From JBFWVJ01 sp050246795 (lineage in GTDB: Bacteria > Patescibacteriota > Gracilibacteria > JAUYGZ01), in contig JBFWVJ010000001.1 of NCBI GenBank assembly GCA_050246795.1, positions 1 through 64,000 of the forward strand: 64,000 nt of DNA, in the 5' to 3' direction. A model generated the notes under the pieces. The model worked only from the letters and a program-made list of their open reading frames with translations, made no database searches and was not told the DNA's origin. Below, piece by piece: positions 16,180 to 23,287 of this stretch. Each line of letters opens with the position of its first letter. Position 1 is the stretch's first letter. A program made the position numbers and the translations under genes.

Positions 16180-16637
16180 GCGTTTGACGCTGGTTTTTTT
16201 TGGATCCAAAGGGCTTTTTTACCGTCGACATCGACCGATCTCAACTGAATGGCATCTCCTTGTGAAGAAGGGTCCTTTCGTTTTTCCACTCCTAGATGAG
16301 CCCTGATCCCTGCTGGGAGCATGGTGGTTTTCGTGAATCCATTTGGACTGGTAGAGGTCTGTGTCACCAGTTTCATAATGGCAAAGCTCGTCTTTCCATC
16401 CAAAGAAATGATCATTTCTGTTCCGTGCTCAATTCCAAACTGAGCGGCGAACTGCTTTGGCAAACCGAGAAAGTCTCCTTTCCATCCCGTTTCTTCTTGA
16501 AGGGCTTTGAGCGAAGCGAGTGTAAACGCCCCGGTGGTTGTATCAAATGCCGGCACCTCCACATGTTCCTTTGTTTCCGCCGGACGTACTGGTTGGATTG
16601 GCTGTTCGTCTTCGTAGGAGGGAGTATTGATGCCCAT
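16176..16637 (-). CDS. Orphan protein, possibly AbrB-like beta domain
   Basis: 153 residues. A disordered Pro/Glu-rich N-terminus (about 1-45) precedes a compact domain with alternating strands (FLGLPKQFAAQFGIEHGTEMIISLDG, then TKTTMLPAGIRAHLGVEKRKD). Strings such as LPKQFAAQFGIEHGTEM resemble the swapped-hairpin AbrB/SpoVT motif, but the match is weak. A strong minus-strand promoter lies just upstream (16665-16694). Its stop overlaps the convergent RimK-like gene by 4 bp. It could be a small DNA-binding regulator. Confidence 0.6.
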   Translation of the reverse strand: MGINTPSYEDEQPIQPVRPAETKEHVEVPAFDTTTGAFTLASLKALQEETGWKGDFLGLPKQFAAQFGIEHGTEMIISLDGKTSFAIMKLVTQTSTSPNGFTKTTMLPAGIRAHLGVEKRKDPSSQGDAIQLRSVDVDGKKALWIQKKPASNA

Positions 16638-16664
16638 AGTGTGAATTACATGTTAGGATATTTC

Positions 16665-16694
16665 ATTATACCATGCCAAGAGTCGCCTTTTCAA
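16665..16694 (-). promoter_or_regulatory. Promoter of the AbrB-like orphan
   Basis: Minus strand: TTGAAA (16694-16689), 18-bp spacer, TATAAT (16670-16665). Confidence 0.65.
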
Positions 16695-16825
16695 AGGCTT
16701 AGGAAGGAAAATGAAATTGATTTTGCATTCAAATCCCAAAGTGCTATGGTAGCCTCTTGTTTTTGGGGCGGAAGGAGTCCATCCTCGCCAAACCTCATCA
16801 ATAAGCGGAAAATGGTATTTTATAT

Positions 16826-16875
16826 TTGACATATGCCTTTAAATATGTCATTATAGTATAACAGCTTAAAGCTGT
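16826..16875 (+). promoter_or_regulatory. Promoter with overlapping operator, DHH phosphoesterase gene
   Basis: TTGACA (16826-16831), 17-bp spacer, CATTAT (16849-16854). A perfect 7-bp inverted repeat, GACATAT (16828-16834) and ATATGTC (16843-16849), covers the -35 and spacer. A second small palindrome, ACAGCTT/AAGCTGT (16861-16875), lies at the expected transcript start. The layout suggests repression by a dimeric regulator. Confidence 0.6.
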
Positions 16876-16903
16876 AAACAACCCTCTTAGCCGCCAGCTA
16901 ACT

Positions 16904-18832
16904 ATGGAAAACTCTGTTTTTCAACAGATAACGGCGTTCATCGAACGAAGTGAGAAGATCCTCCTGTGCACCCATCGAAAACCCGATGGTGACGCGATCG
17001 GAAGTATCATGGCGATGTACAAAGCTTTGAACCTGCTGGGCAAGGAGGTGACTGCTGCATGTGCGGATGAATTACCGGAGATGTTCCACTTTCTCCCCGA
17101 AATCGACCACTTGAACCAAGATGTCCCCGGCGGGAAGGACTTTGTCGTGACCCTCGACTGTGATCAAACCGAAGTCGATCGACTGAAGTACCACCTGGAA
17201 GACAATAAAATCCACATCGTCATTACTCCGAAAAAAGGTACCTTCCGCAAAGAAAACGTCAGCTGCCAGGAACGGACCGACCATTACGACCTGATCATCA
17301 CCGTCGATGTGGCGGATATTTCCCAACTGGGGAAGCTCTACGAAGACAATGCGGAGCTGTTTACCTCGACTCCGATCATCAATATCGACCACCACATCTC
17401 GAACCCCGGCTTTGGAAAGATCAATCTGATCGATGTGGCTTCTTCTTCCACGGCGGAGATCCTCTATGGACTGATCCGCCATCTGGAACAGCATTTTCAA
17501 AAAAACCTAATCGTGCCGGAAACGGCCACCTTTTTGCTGAGCGGTGTGACCACCGATACCGGCTCCTTTCAAAACGCCAACACCACCCCGAAATCCATGG
17601 ACATTGCGGCGGATTTGATGGAAGCCGGTGCGAATCAGCAAGACATTATCAAGTACCTGTTCCGAACCAAGAAGCTGAGCACGCTGAAGCTCTGGGGACG
17701 TATCCTGACCAAGTTGGAAGTGGATGAAAAGCACAAGCTCGTGTGGTCTTCGATCACGCAGCAGGACTTGAAACAAACCGGCGCGCATATGGATGAGTCC
17801 GGTGACATCATCGACGAGCTCCTCGTCCATGCTCCAGAAGCCGAAATCGTGGTGCTTTTCAAAGAAGATCCCGACCTCGTGTCCGTTTCTTTCCGATCGA
17901 AGAATGCCCAGGCGAATGTGATGGAGATAGCCCAAGAGTTTGGTGGGGGAGGGCATGTCCAGGCTTCAGGGGTAAAGTTCCCCGGGAAGACGTTGCAAGA
18001 GGTCATGAACATGGTGCTCTCAGCTGCTCAACAACGACAGCGGGTTCGACTGGGATTGGAAGAAGATCAGATCGTGCAGCAACCCGAAATAACGCAGGTA
18101 CTCGAAGGATATACTCCGATGGCGAAGCATGTGGAGCCGACGCTCGAAGAGCGTGTTGGGAAAGGTGGGGACGGCGGGGATAGAGGGAATAGTGCGATGA
18201 AACTCGACATCACAAATCCCAATGACCACCAAAGGAATCTCAAAGCTCAAAGCTCAAAGCTGGAAACTTCAGAACCCCACACAAATCCTGCTCTCCCTCC
18301 TCTCCCCGCTATTCCCTCTCACCCCACCCCCCGGGATATTCACTCTGAGGCGAAAAAAGCCATCGAAGCAGAACAGGGACATGAGGAAAATAAGCTGAGC
18401 GCACCTGCTCCGTCCGTGTCGACTCGACAGGCTCCGCCGACGCGACCTCCTGAAAGACCGATGGCGCAGAAATTGGAAGCGCTGCCCAAGTCATCTCCTG
18501 AGAAAAAACCGGAAGCTCCAAAGAAACCTGAGACCGCTCAGAAACCCGAAGCCCCCCAAAAACCTGAAGATGATGGCGTGAAGGTCAGTTTCAACCAACC
18601 AGCCAAGGCCCCCGAAATCCCCGCTGGTTCGGCCGATCCGGTGGTAAAGCCGGCGAACACCAAGCCTTCAAATAACCCCTTCAGCTCTATGAACCCGGAT
18701 GATCTCGACGATGAAGGTGAGAAGGGAGAAGGAGACATCTTTTCCGCCAAGCCTCCGCAACCGCCAAAGGATCCCTTCTCAACCGGGGATGATGGGTTGA
18801 CGGACATTGAAAGAGCGCTGGGAGGGCTGTAA
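16904..18832 (+). CDS. DHH-family phosphoesterase (NrnA/RecJ-like) with long low-complexity tail
   Basis: 642 residues. Residues about 1-375 are a DHH/DHHA1 phosphoesterase: HRKPDGDAIGSIMAMY (about 26-41), a central Asp, NIDHHISNPGFG (DHH motif, about 164-175) and GGGGHVQASG near 345-354. This architecture fits nano-RNase/pAp phosphatase or cyclic-dinucleotide hydrolase enzymes of the NrnA type. NrnA is normally about 310-330 residues. The extra 260 residues are Pro/Lys/Glu-rich and disordered and contain repeat-derived stretches (see findings). An insert of about 60 residues (PKKGTFRKENVS) near residue 110 also enlarges the N-domain. A palindrome overlies the promoter. Confidence 0.85.
   Translation: MENSVFQQITAFIERSEKILLCTHRKPDGDAIGSIMAMYKALNLLGKEVTAACADELPEMFHFLPEIDHLNQDVPGGKDFVVTLDCDQTEVDRLKYHLEDNKIHIVITPKKGTFRKENVSCQERTDHYDLIITVDVADISQLGKLYEDNAELFTSTPIINIDHHISNPGFGKINLIDVASSSTAEILYGLIRHLEQHFQKNLIVPETATFLLSGVTTDTGSFQNANTTPKSMDIAADLMEAGANQQDIIKYLFRTKKLSTLKLWGRILTKLEVDEKHKLVWSSITQQDLKQTGAHMDESGDIIDELLVHAPEAEIVVLFKEDPDLVSVSFRSKNAQANVMEIAQEFGGGGHVQASGVKFPGKTLQEVMNMVLSAAQQRQRVRLGLEEDQIVQQPEITQVLEGYTPMAKHVEPTLEERVGKGGDGGDRGNSAMKLDITNPNDHQRNLKAQSSKLETSEPHTNPALPPLPAIPSHPTPRDIHSEAKKAIEAEQGHEENKLSAPAPSVSTRQAPPTRPPERPMAQKLEALPKSSPEKKPEAPKKPETAQKPEAPQKPEDDGVKVSFNQPAKAPEIPAGSADPVVKPANTKPSNNPFSSMNPDDLDDEGEKGEGDIFSAKPPQPPKDPFSTGDDGLTDIERALGGL
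18239..18259 (+). repeat. Heptamer repeat CTCAAAG x3 inside the DHH gene
   Basis: Three exact CTCAAAG units in the coding tail. A flanking 11-bp inverted repeat, AGAGGGAATAG (18182-18192) and CTATTCCCTCT (18309-18319), suggests that the whole 18160-18330 stretch derives from intergenic repeats. Confidence 0.6.
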
Positions 18833-19378
18833 TTACCCCTTTGACCAATCGATATCTGACAAGAGCCGAGAATCTTCTGGTATCAACCCTTTCATGATCA
18901 GGTACTTCCGGATGAGGCGAAGACTCCCAAGTCCTATCCCCACAGGGTGTTGACCATGTTTTTCTTGGTATTTCTTCATGTTCATGATGCCAGTGGAGCC
19001 GATGTGGCCATCAACTTTCAAATAAAAATCGAGCAGTTGTTTATCTGTCGTCATCCCTGCTTTGATCAGCTGATCAATGATTGTGAGCGGTGAAATATTA
19101 CTGGGCTTTCTCCTCCCAACATCGGCTTTTGTCAATTGATCAAATGTCCTCAGGTCAAAATGATGCGCCGCCTTAGAGAGGCGCATTTTTTCCTCTGGAA
19201 GTGCCTCTTTTCCCTCGAGAGCGATCGTGAGCCTTCTTCTGATTTCTTCTCTCACGATGACTCTCTGACTGGGGCTTAAGGGTTGTTCTATTTCCTGCAT
19301 TTGAGCACTTATTCGTGCCATCGCTTGATCGAGTGAATGTTCGATCACTTTCTCAGTGTTCGTTCTTTTCTTAGCCAT
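18833..19378 (-). CDS. Orphan cytoplasmic protein
   Basis: 181 residues, basic N-terminus (MAKKRTNTEKVIEHS), helical, no membrane segment. Near the C-terminus YQEKHGQHPVGIGLGSLRLIRKYLI resembles a helix-turn-helix or substrate-binding loop, but no family is recognised. A good minus-strand promoter (19400-19428) drives it alone. It converges on the DHH gene with no gap between the stops. Confidence 0.7.
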   Translation of the reverse strand: MAKKRTNTEKVIEHSLDQAMARISAQMQEIEQPLSPSQRVIVREEIRRRLTIALEGKEALPEEKMRLSKAAHHFDLRTFDQLTKADVGRRKPSNISPLTIIDQLIKAGMTTDKQLLDFYLKVDGHIGSTGIMNMKKYQEKHGQHPVGIGLGSLRLIRKYLIMKGLIPEDSRLLSDIDWSKG

Positions 19379-19399
19379 TTTCTATGGTTAGAAGCTACT

Positions 19400-19428
19400 A
19401 TTATTCACCCCTGCCTGTCGGTTGTCAA
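19400..19428 (-). promoter_or_regulatory. Promoter of the 181-residue orphan
   Basis: Minus strand: TTGACA (19428-19423), 17-bp spacer, AATAAT (19405-19400). Confidence 0.6.
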
Positions 19429-19465
19429 TCACTGCTGGATGACGTGAGGAGTCTGGTTTAGGTTA

Positions 19466-19493
19466 TTGACACATCTTCATTTTAGTTTAAAAT
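19466..19493 (+). promoter_or_regulatory. Promoter of the small paralogue pair
   Basis: TTGACA (19466-19471), 16-bp spacer, TAAAAT (19488-19493), about 25 bp before the ATG at 19518. The -10 context TTTAAAATGC resembles that of the 49239-49244 promoter. Confidence 0.7.
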
Positions 19494-19517
19494 GCCGACT
19501 CTTCATCTGATTTCCCT

Positions 19518-19829
19518 ATGAACACGCCCAGCAATAAGCCAGAATTGGCTCCGATCGGCCACCTCTGTGGTGAAGTCCGGGATATGGGTAATTGGTTGAT
19601 CACCTCGCACCTCGTCGAGATCCGAAATCTCGCAAAGAGCCATGGTTTTGATCTCAGTGATGAGCTCATCCACAACGGCACTGCGAGTGAACTTCCTGAA
19701 GGCCTCCCGCACTTCATCGTGGAAATCATGGTTGGATTTCGTATGCTCTTGAAGGCTTTCCAAGACCACCAGAAGCGGCTTGGCTTCCTGCAAACCCAAG
19801 TGTCAGAAGACTGCTCATCTTCTGGATGA
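19518..19829 (+). CDS. Small helical orphan, copy 1 of a tandem pair
   Basis: 103 residues with no signal peptide. Polar helices are followed by LPEGLPHFIVEIMVGFRMLLKAF (about 61-84). The next gene carries LPEALTSVILESRRVLLAF at the equivalent place and a similar upstream D/E-rich segment, so the two are probably diverged tandem paralogues. The function is unknown. It has its own consensus-like promoter and no Shine-Dalgarno. Confidence 0.65.
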   Translation: MNTPSNKPELAPIGHLCGEVRDMGNWLITSHLVEIRNLAKSHGFDLSDELIHNGTASELPEGLPHFIVEIMVGFRMLLKAFQDHQKRLGFLQTQVSEDCSSSG

Positions 19830-19871
19830 AGGCTTATTTTCTCTCATCATTTCTCTTTGTCATTTTTTCTT

Positions 19872-20150
19872 ATGAATCCTCCACATACACCACCGGAAGT
19901 TCCTGAATCCTGGACCACGATCCGAAAAGAAACGGAAAGGACCGCCCTGCAGTTTCGTGAAAGGATTCTCGGTGAAGTCAGAATCCACTCCCTTCTGCTT
20001 GGTATTGAGCTCAGTGACACCGATGTTTTTGAGGTTGACTCTCTCGACCCACGCCTTCCCGAAGCGCTCACATCCGTGATCCTGGAATCACGAAGGGTGT
20101 TGCTCGCTTTTGAAGAGCTTTTAAGGTCCTTCCCGGCGGACAACGAATAG
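19872..20150 (+). CDS. Small helical orphan, copy 2 of a tandem pair
   Basis: About 92 residues from the ATG at 19872 (MNPPHTPPEVPES). The frame extends to a TTG at 19857 but there is no reason to use it. The C-terminal half (LDPRLPEALTSVILESRRVL, then LAFEELLRSF) aligns with the preceding gene. It lies 42 bp downstream of that gene and is probably co-transcribed with it. No domain is recognised. Confidence 0.6.
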   Translation: MNPPHTPPEVPESWTTIRKETERTALQFRERILGEVRIHSLLLGIELSDTDVFEVDSLDPRLPEALTSVILESRRVLLAFEELLRSFPADNE

Positions 20151-20181
20151 ATCATTGAGTAGAAACTCTTTGCCCAGATAT

Positions 20182-20190
20182 GCTACAATC
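20182..20190 (+). promoter_or_regulatory. Extended -10 upstream of purE
   Basis: TGCTACAAT, an extended -10 about 23 bp before the purE ATG. No convincing -35 is present, as expected for extended -10 promoters. Confidence 0.45.
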
Positions 20191-20212
20191 GCTGTACCTT
20201 AATTTTTGACCT

Positions 20213-20713
20213 ATGAAGATCAGCGATTTTCCAGCAGTACAAAACCCTCAGGTGGCAATCCTGATGGGGAGTGAAAATGATTTACCGGTCATGGCCAAGG
20301 CCCACGATATCTTGACGAAGCTGGGCGTTCCTGCGGAGATCCGAGTCATGTCGGCGCACCGCAATCCAGATGATTTGGAGAAGTATGTCGCAGAATCCCG
20401 TGGACGAGGCGTGAAGACCTTTATTTGTGGCGCTGGAATGGCGGCCCATTTGGCGGGGGTGGTGGCGGCGAAGACGACCTTGCCGGTCATCGGTGTGCCC
20501 TTGCTCAGTCCATACATTGGCGGACTCGATGCTCTGCTCGCTATGTCTCAGATGCCGAAGGGGGTGCCGGTGGCGACTGTCGCCATCGATGGCGCGATGA
20601 ATGCGGGGATCCTGGCGGCTCAGATGATTGCTCTCAGCGATGAGGCGTTGGCGAAGAAGCTCGTGGAACACAAGGAGCAGATGGCTGAGGAGGGGAGGGG
20701 GAAGAATCGGTAG
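20213..20713 (+). CDS. purE: N5-carboxyaminoimidazole ribonucleotide mutase
   Basis: 166 residues, class I PurE length. It catalyses the carboxyl shift from N5-CAIR to CAIR in de novo purine synthesis. The signature GSENDLPVMAKAHDILTKLGVPAEIRVMSAHRNPDDL (given here in parts: GSENDLPVM near 21, MSAHRNP near 44-50) contains the substrate-binding Ser, Asp and catalytic His. GAGMAAHLAGVVAAKT and GVPL follow. The partner purK is not in the window; purN is 32 kb away, so the pathway is scattered. A tandem heptamer repeat follows the stop immediately. Confidence 0.95.
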   Translation: MKISDFPAVQNPQVAILMGSENDLPVMAKAHDILTKLGVPAEIRVMSAHRNPDDLEKYVAESRGRGVKTFICGAGMAAHLAGVVAAKTTLPVIGVPLLSPYIGGLDALLAMSQMPKGVPVATVAIDGAMNAGILAAQMIALSDEALAKKLVEHKEQMAEEGRGKNR

Positions 20714-20723
20714 GGGGTTCGGA

Positions 20724-20821
20724 GTTCAGAGTTCAGAGTTCAGAGTTCAGAGTTCAGAGTTCAGAGTTCAGAGTTCAGAGTTCAGAGTTCAGAGTTCAGA
20801 GTTCAGAGTTCAGAGTTCAGA
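20724..20821 (+). repeat. Tandem heptamer repeat GTTCAGA x14
   Basis: Fourteen exact 7-bp units, flanked on both sides by degenerate units (GTTCGGA, GTTCGGG) from about 20716 to 20853. It lies between the convergent purE and pbpC stops. Open in some frames, it would read as a 7-residue peptide repeat (EFRVQSS), but it follows a stop codon and is not part of a gene. Confidence 0.95.
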
Positions 20822-20869
20822 GTTCGGAATTCGGGGTTCGGGGTTCGGAGTTGGGAGAAATTCGAAATA

Positions 20870-23230
20870 CTAAAATGGGAGGACTTCGATCGATACGGAG
20901 TCCTCTTTTTTATCCTGTTTGGCGACGATGGTGTGTTTTCCTAGTTTGGGTTGGATAAAAATATTTTTTCCGTATCCAACCCATATTTCATCTACGAACC
21001 ATTCGACCTCTTGATTGGCCTTCAGGATGATTTGTTGTAAATCCAAGGGGATGTCCTGGCGGATGTAGAAGGTTTCGTTGGGGGAGGGTTTGAGGATGTG
21101 CAATTCGCCGGCGGCGACGATGTCACCGTCGGCCGTAGAGACGCGATTAATCGCGTCTCTACGGGGTGCGGTACCCGCACCCCCCGGCGAATTGCACCAT
21201 TCAATCGTGAAATCCTTGAATTCAAATACTTTGGCGATCTTGGTGATCTCGGCTGGTTCGATGTCTTGGATGAAAAAATCTTCCAAACAATAATGTCCGG
21301 ATTCCAGGTCGGAGAACCACTGTTGGTCTGCTTCCTGGTAGACCAGTTCTTTTCGTGAACATCTTTCATCGAGGCATTTTTCGGCCTGAGACAATGACGA
21401 TGGACCATGAACAATGGATGGACGGACATACCCTTGTTGGATGGTAAATTCCGTGAGGCGATGCCAGATCGGACCTGCGCCGGTGATCCCGTCGACGTCG
21501 ATCATTGGGGAGTTGTCATTGTTGCCCACCCAGGTGGCGACGACGAGATCGGGGTGATAGCCGAAGGTCCAGTTATCGTGGAAGTTTTTGGTGGTGCCGG
21601 TTTTGACGGCGAAGGGGATGCTGGTGTTGAGGATGGAATTGGTGCCGAAGGAGCGGCGGCGGTTGAGGGGATTGGAGAGGGTGTCGAAGAGGTAGAAATA
21701 GGGTAGTTCGTAGTTGGGATCCCTCGGCTCCGCTCGGGAGAGCGTTGGGGGTTGGGAGCTTTGCGGTCCTTCGTTGCGAATCAGATGGGATGCGATCTTT
21801 TTCCCTCCGTTCGCCAGACCAGCGTAGGCATCTGCCACGTCTTGCATGCGCAGGTCTGGACTGCCGAGCGCTAGCGAGAGGCCGTAATGATGTGCTGGCT
21901 GGTCGAAGTTCAGGCCGAGGTCTTTCATGAAGCGGTAGGTGTTTTCGAGGCCGAGGTGTTCGAGCAGGCGGACGGCGGAGATGTTGAAGGAATTGGCCAG
22001 GGCCGACTTCAGCGGCATGACACCGCCTTCACGCAGGCCATAGTTGAGCGGACGATAGGCTTCGTCTTGTTTCTCCGATTCAAAGTCTTTTTCCAGGTCG
22101 ACGATGAGCTGGTCAGGGTGGGCGCCTTTGGTAAAAGCGTAGAGGTAGATGAAGGGCTTCAGCGCCGATCCCATCTGGCGTTGCTGGGTGATGATGTTCA
22201 CTTGTCCGTCTATGGTTTTGTCATAGAAATTTTTACTGCCGACCCAGACCAAAATCTCGCCGGTTGAGGGTTGGACGACATAGGCCGCGCCGTTGGTTAC
22301 GTTCTTTCCTGACAACCTGGTCAAGGACTGGTTGATCAGTTTTTCGGCTTCTGCTTGTAGTGTCGAGTCGACAGTCGACAGGGCGATCGTGGTGCCTGGC
22401 GAGTCGTCATCGACCAGCTGTCGGATGGTGGAGGTGACGTGGGGGAAACGATTCAGGGGCGTAAAGGGCTTAAGGGTTTTAAGGGGCAATTCTTCTTCCT
22501 CCTTAGGACCCTTATCACCGTTCACACCCTTAAGCCCCTCCCGGATTCTCTTCCATCGCTCCTGGAAGTATTGTTCGTTCAAGTTGATGACGCCGGGGGA
22601 GCGAATGATGGCGAGGAGGGTGATGAGTTCTTCGTCGGTGAGGGTCTCGAGGTGGGACTTGTCGAAATAGGATTTCATCGCTGCCTTGATGCCGTAGTTT
22701 CGGTGGCCGAAGTAGATCGTGTCCAAGTATTTGCGAAGGATTTCTTCTTTTGAGAAAACGAGTGAGGAATAGATGGCAACCGTCGCCTCACGGAGTTTTT
22801 GCGGAAGAGTCCGCTTGGAATGAGAGAAGAACGCGTTCTTCACCCATTGCTCGGTGATCGTGCTTCCGCCCGATACAATTTTTTGGGCCTTTAGATTGTC
22901 CCTGAACGCACGAAGCTTCGCGAATGCGTCAACTCCCCAGTGAGAATAAAAACGTTCGTCCTCGATCGTTGTAAACGCTTTCACGAGATTTTCAGGCAGG
23001 GGTTCGGAACCTAAAATTGGAATTTGCAATCCTCCGGATTTTGGAAGGTGCGTGATGAGCACATTTTTTCGGTCGTAGATTTTCAGTTCGCCGATGGGGT
23101 CGTTGGTCGAAAACAAGACGGGGATGAAGACGTAGAGGTGCCAGAGCACAATTCCAAATACTACAATCCAAAATCCAAAACGAATTCTCTTAAGAATAAA
23201 CGTTTTGGAAATGGAATGAAAGATTCGCAC
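20870..23230 (-). CDS. pbpC: Penicillin-binding protein 1C-type transglycosylase/transpeptidase
   Basis: 786 residues, anchored by one helix (about 18-40). The GT51 glycosyltransferase domain contains EDERFYSHWG (about 87-96), with the catalytic Glu, and GGSTITEQ. The transpeptidase domain shows SALKPF near 353 (SxxK), a SFN triad and VKTGTTKNFHD near 543 (KTG). A BiPBP_C-type beta domain ends the chain. It polymerises and cross-links peptidoglycan outside the membrane. It sits 57 bp downstream of the alpha-2-macroglobulin gene; this pairing is conserved in many bacteria (E. coli pbpC-yfhM). Two repeat-derived in-frame inserts are present, a 9-mer inverted pair (22455-22545) and a composite palindrome (21098-21197). 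Confidence 0.93.
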   Translation of the reverse strand: MRIFHSISKTFILKRIRFGFWIVVFGIVLWHLYVFIPVLFSTNDPIGELKIYDRKNVLITHLPKSGGLQIPILGSEPLPENLVKAFTTIEDERFYSHWGVDAFAKLRAFRDNLKAQKIVSGGSTITEQWVKNAFFSHSKRTLPQKLREATVAIYSSLVFSKEEILRKYLDTIYFGHRNYGIKAAMKSYFDKSHLETLTDEELITLLAIIRSPGVINLNEQYFQERWKRIREGLKGVNGDKGPKEEEELPLKTLKPFTPLNRFPHVTSTIRQLVDDDSPGTTIALSTVDSTLQAEAEKLINQSLTRLSGKNVTNGAAYVVQPSTGEILVWVGSKNFYDKTIDGQVNIITQQRQMGSALKPFIYLYAFTKGAHPDQLIVDLEKDFESEKQDEAYRPLNYGLREGGVMPLKSALANSFNISAVRLLEHLGLENTYRFMKDLGLNFDQPAHHYGLSLALGSPDLRMQDVADAYAGLANGGKKIASHLIRNEGPQSSQPPTLSRAEPRDPNYELPYFYLFDTLSNPLNRRRSFGTNSILNTSIPFAVKTGTTKNFHDNWTFGYHPDLVVATWVGNNDNSPMIDVDGITGAGPIWHRLTEFTIQQGYVRPSIVHGPSSLSQAEKCLDERCSRKELVYQEADQQWFSDLESGHYCLEDFFIQDIEPAEITKIAKVFEFKDFTIEWCNSPGGAGTAPRRDAINRVSTADGDIVAAGELHILKPSPNETFYIRQDIPLDLQQIILKANQEVEWFVDEIWVGYGKNIFIQPKLGKHTIVAKQDKKEDSVSIEVLPF
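21098..21197. repeat. Nested palindromic element inside the pbpC coding sequence
   Basis: Outer arms GTGCAATTCGCCGG (21098-21111) and CCGGCGAATTGCAC (21184-21197) match perfectly. Inside lie a perfect 32-bp palindrome (21133-21164, centred on GCGATTAATCGC) and a further 9-bp stem with a TAC loop (21163-21183). In frame it encodes RRDAINRVST and flanking Gly/Ala residues in the linker before the C-terminal domain. Confidence 0.9.
22455..22545. repeat. Inverted pair of 9-bp-period tracts inside pbpC (tract D)
   Basis: The left tract reads AGGGGCGTA, AAGGGCTTA, AGGGTTTTA. The right tract is the same family inverted. GGGCTTAAGGG (22466-22476) pairs with CCCTTAAGCCC (22527-22537). The pair is read in frame as an insert of about 30 residues between the GT51 and transpeptidase domains. 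Confidence 0.85.
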
Positions 23231-23287
23231 TTGTTTGAAATTTGGAATTTGAGTTTTGAAATTTTTCTGCGGTTTTACCGCAGAGGA

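Noticed and set aside
20724..20821. Possible CRISPR array
   Set aside because: The repeats are contiguous 7-mers without spacers. The 9-mer tracts likewise have no unique spacers, and no cas genes are present.
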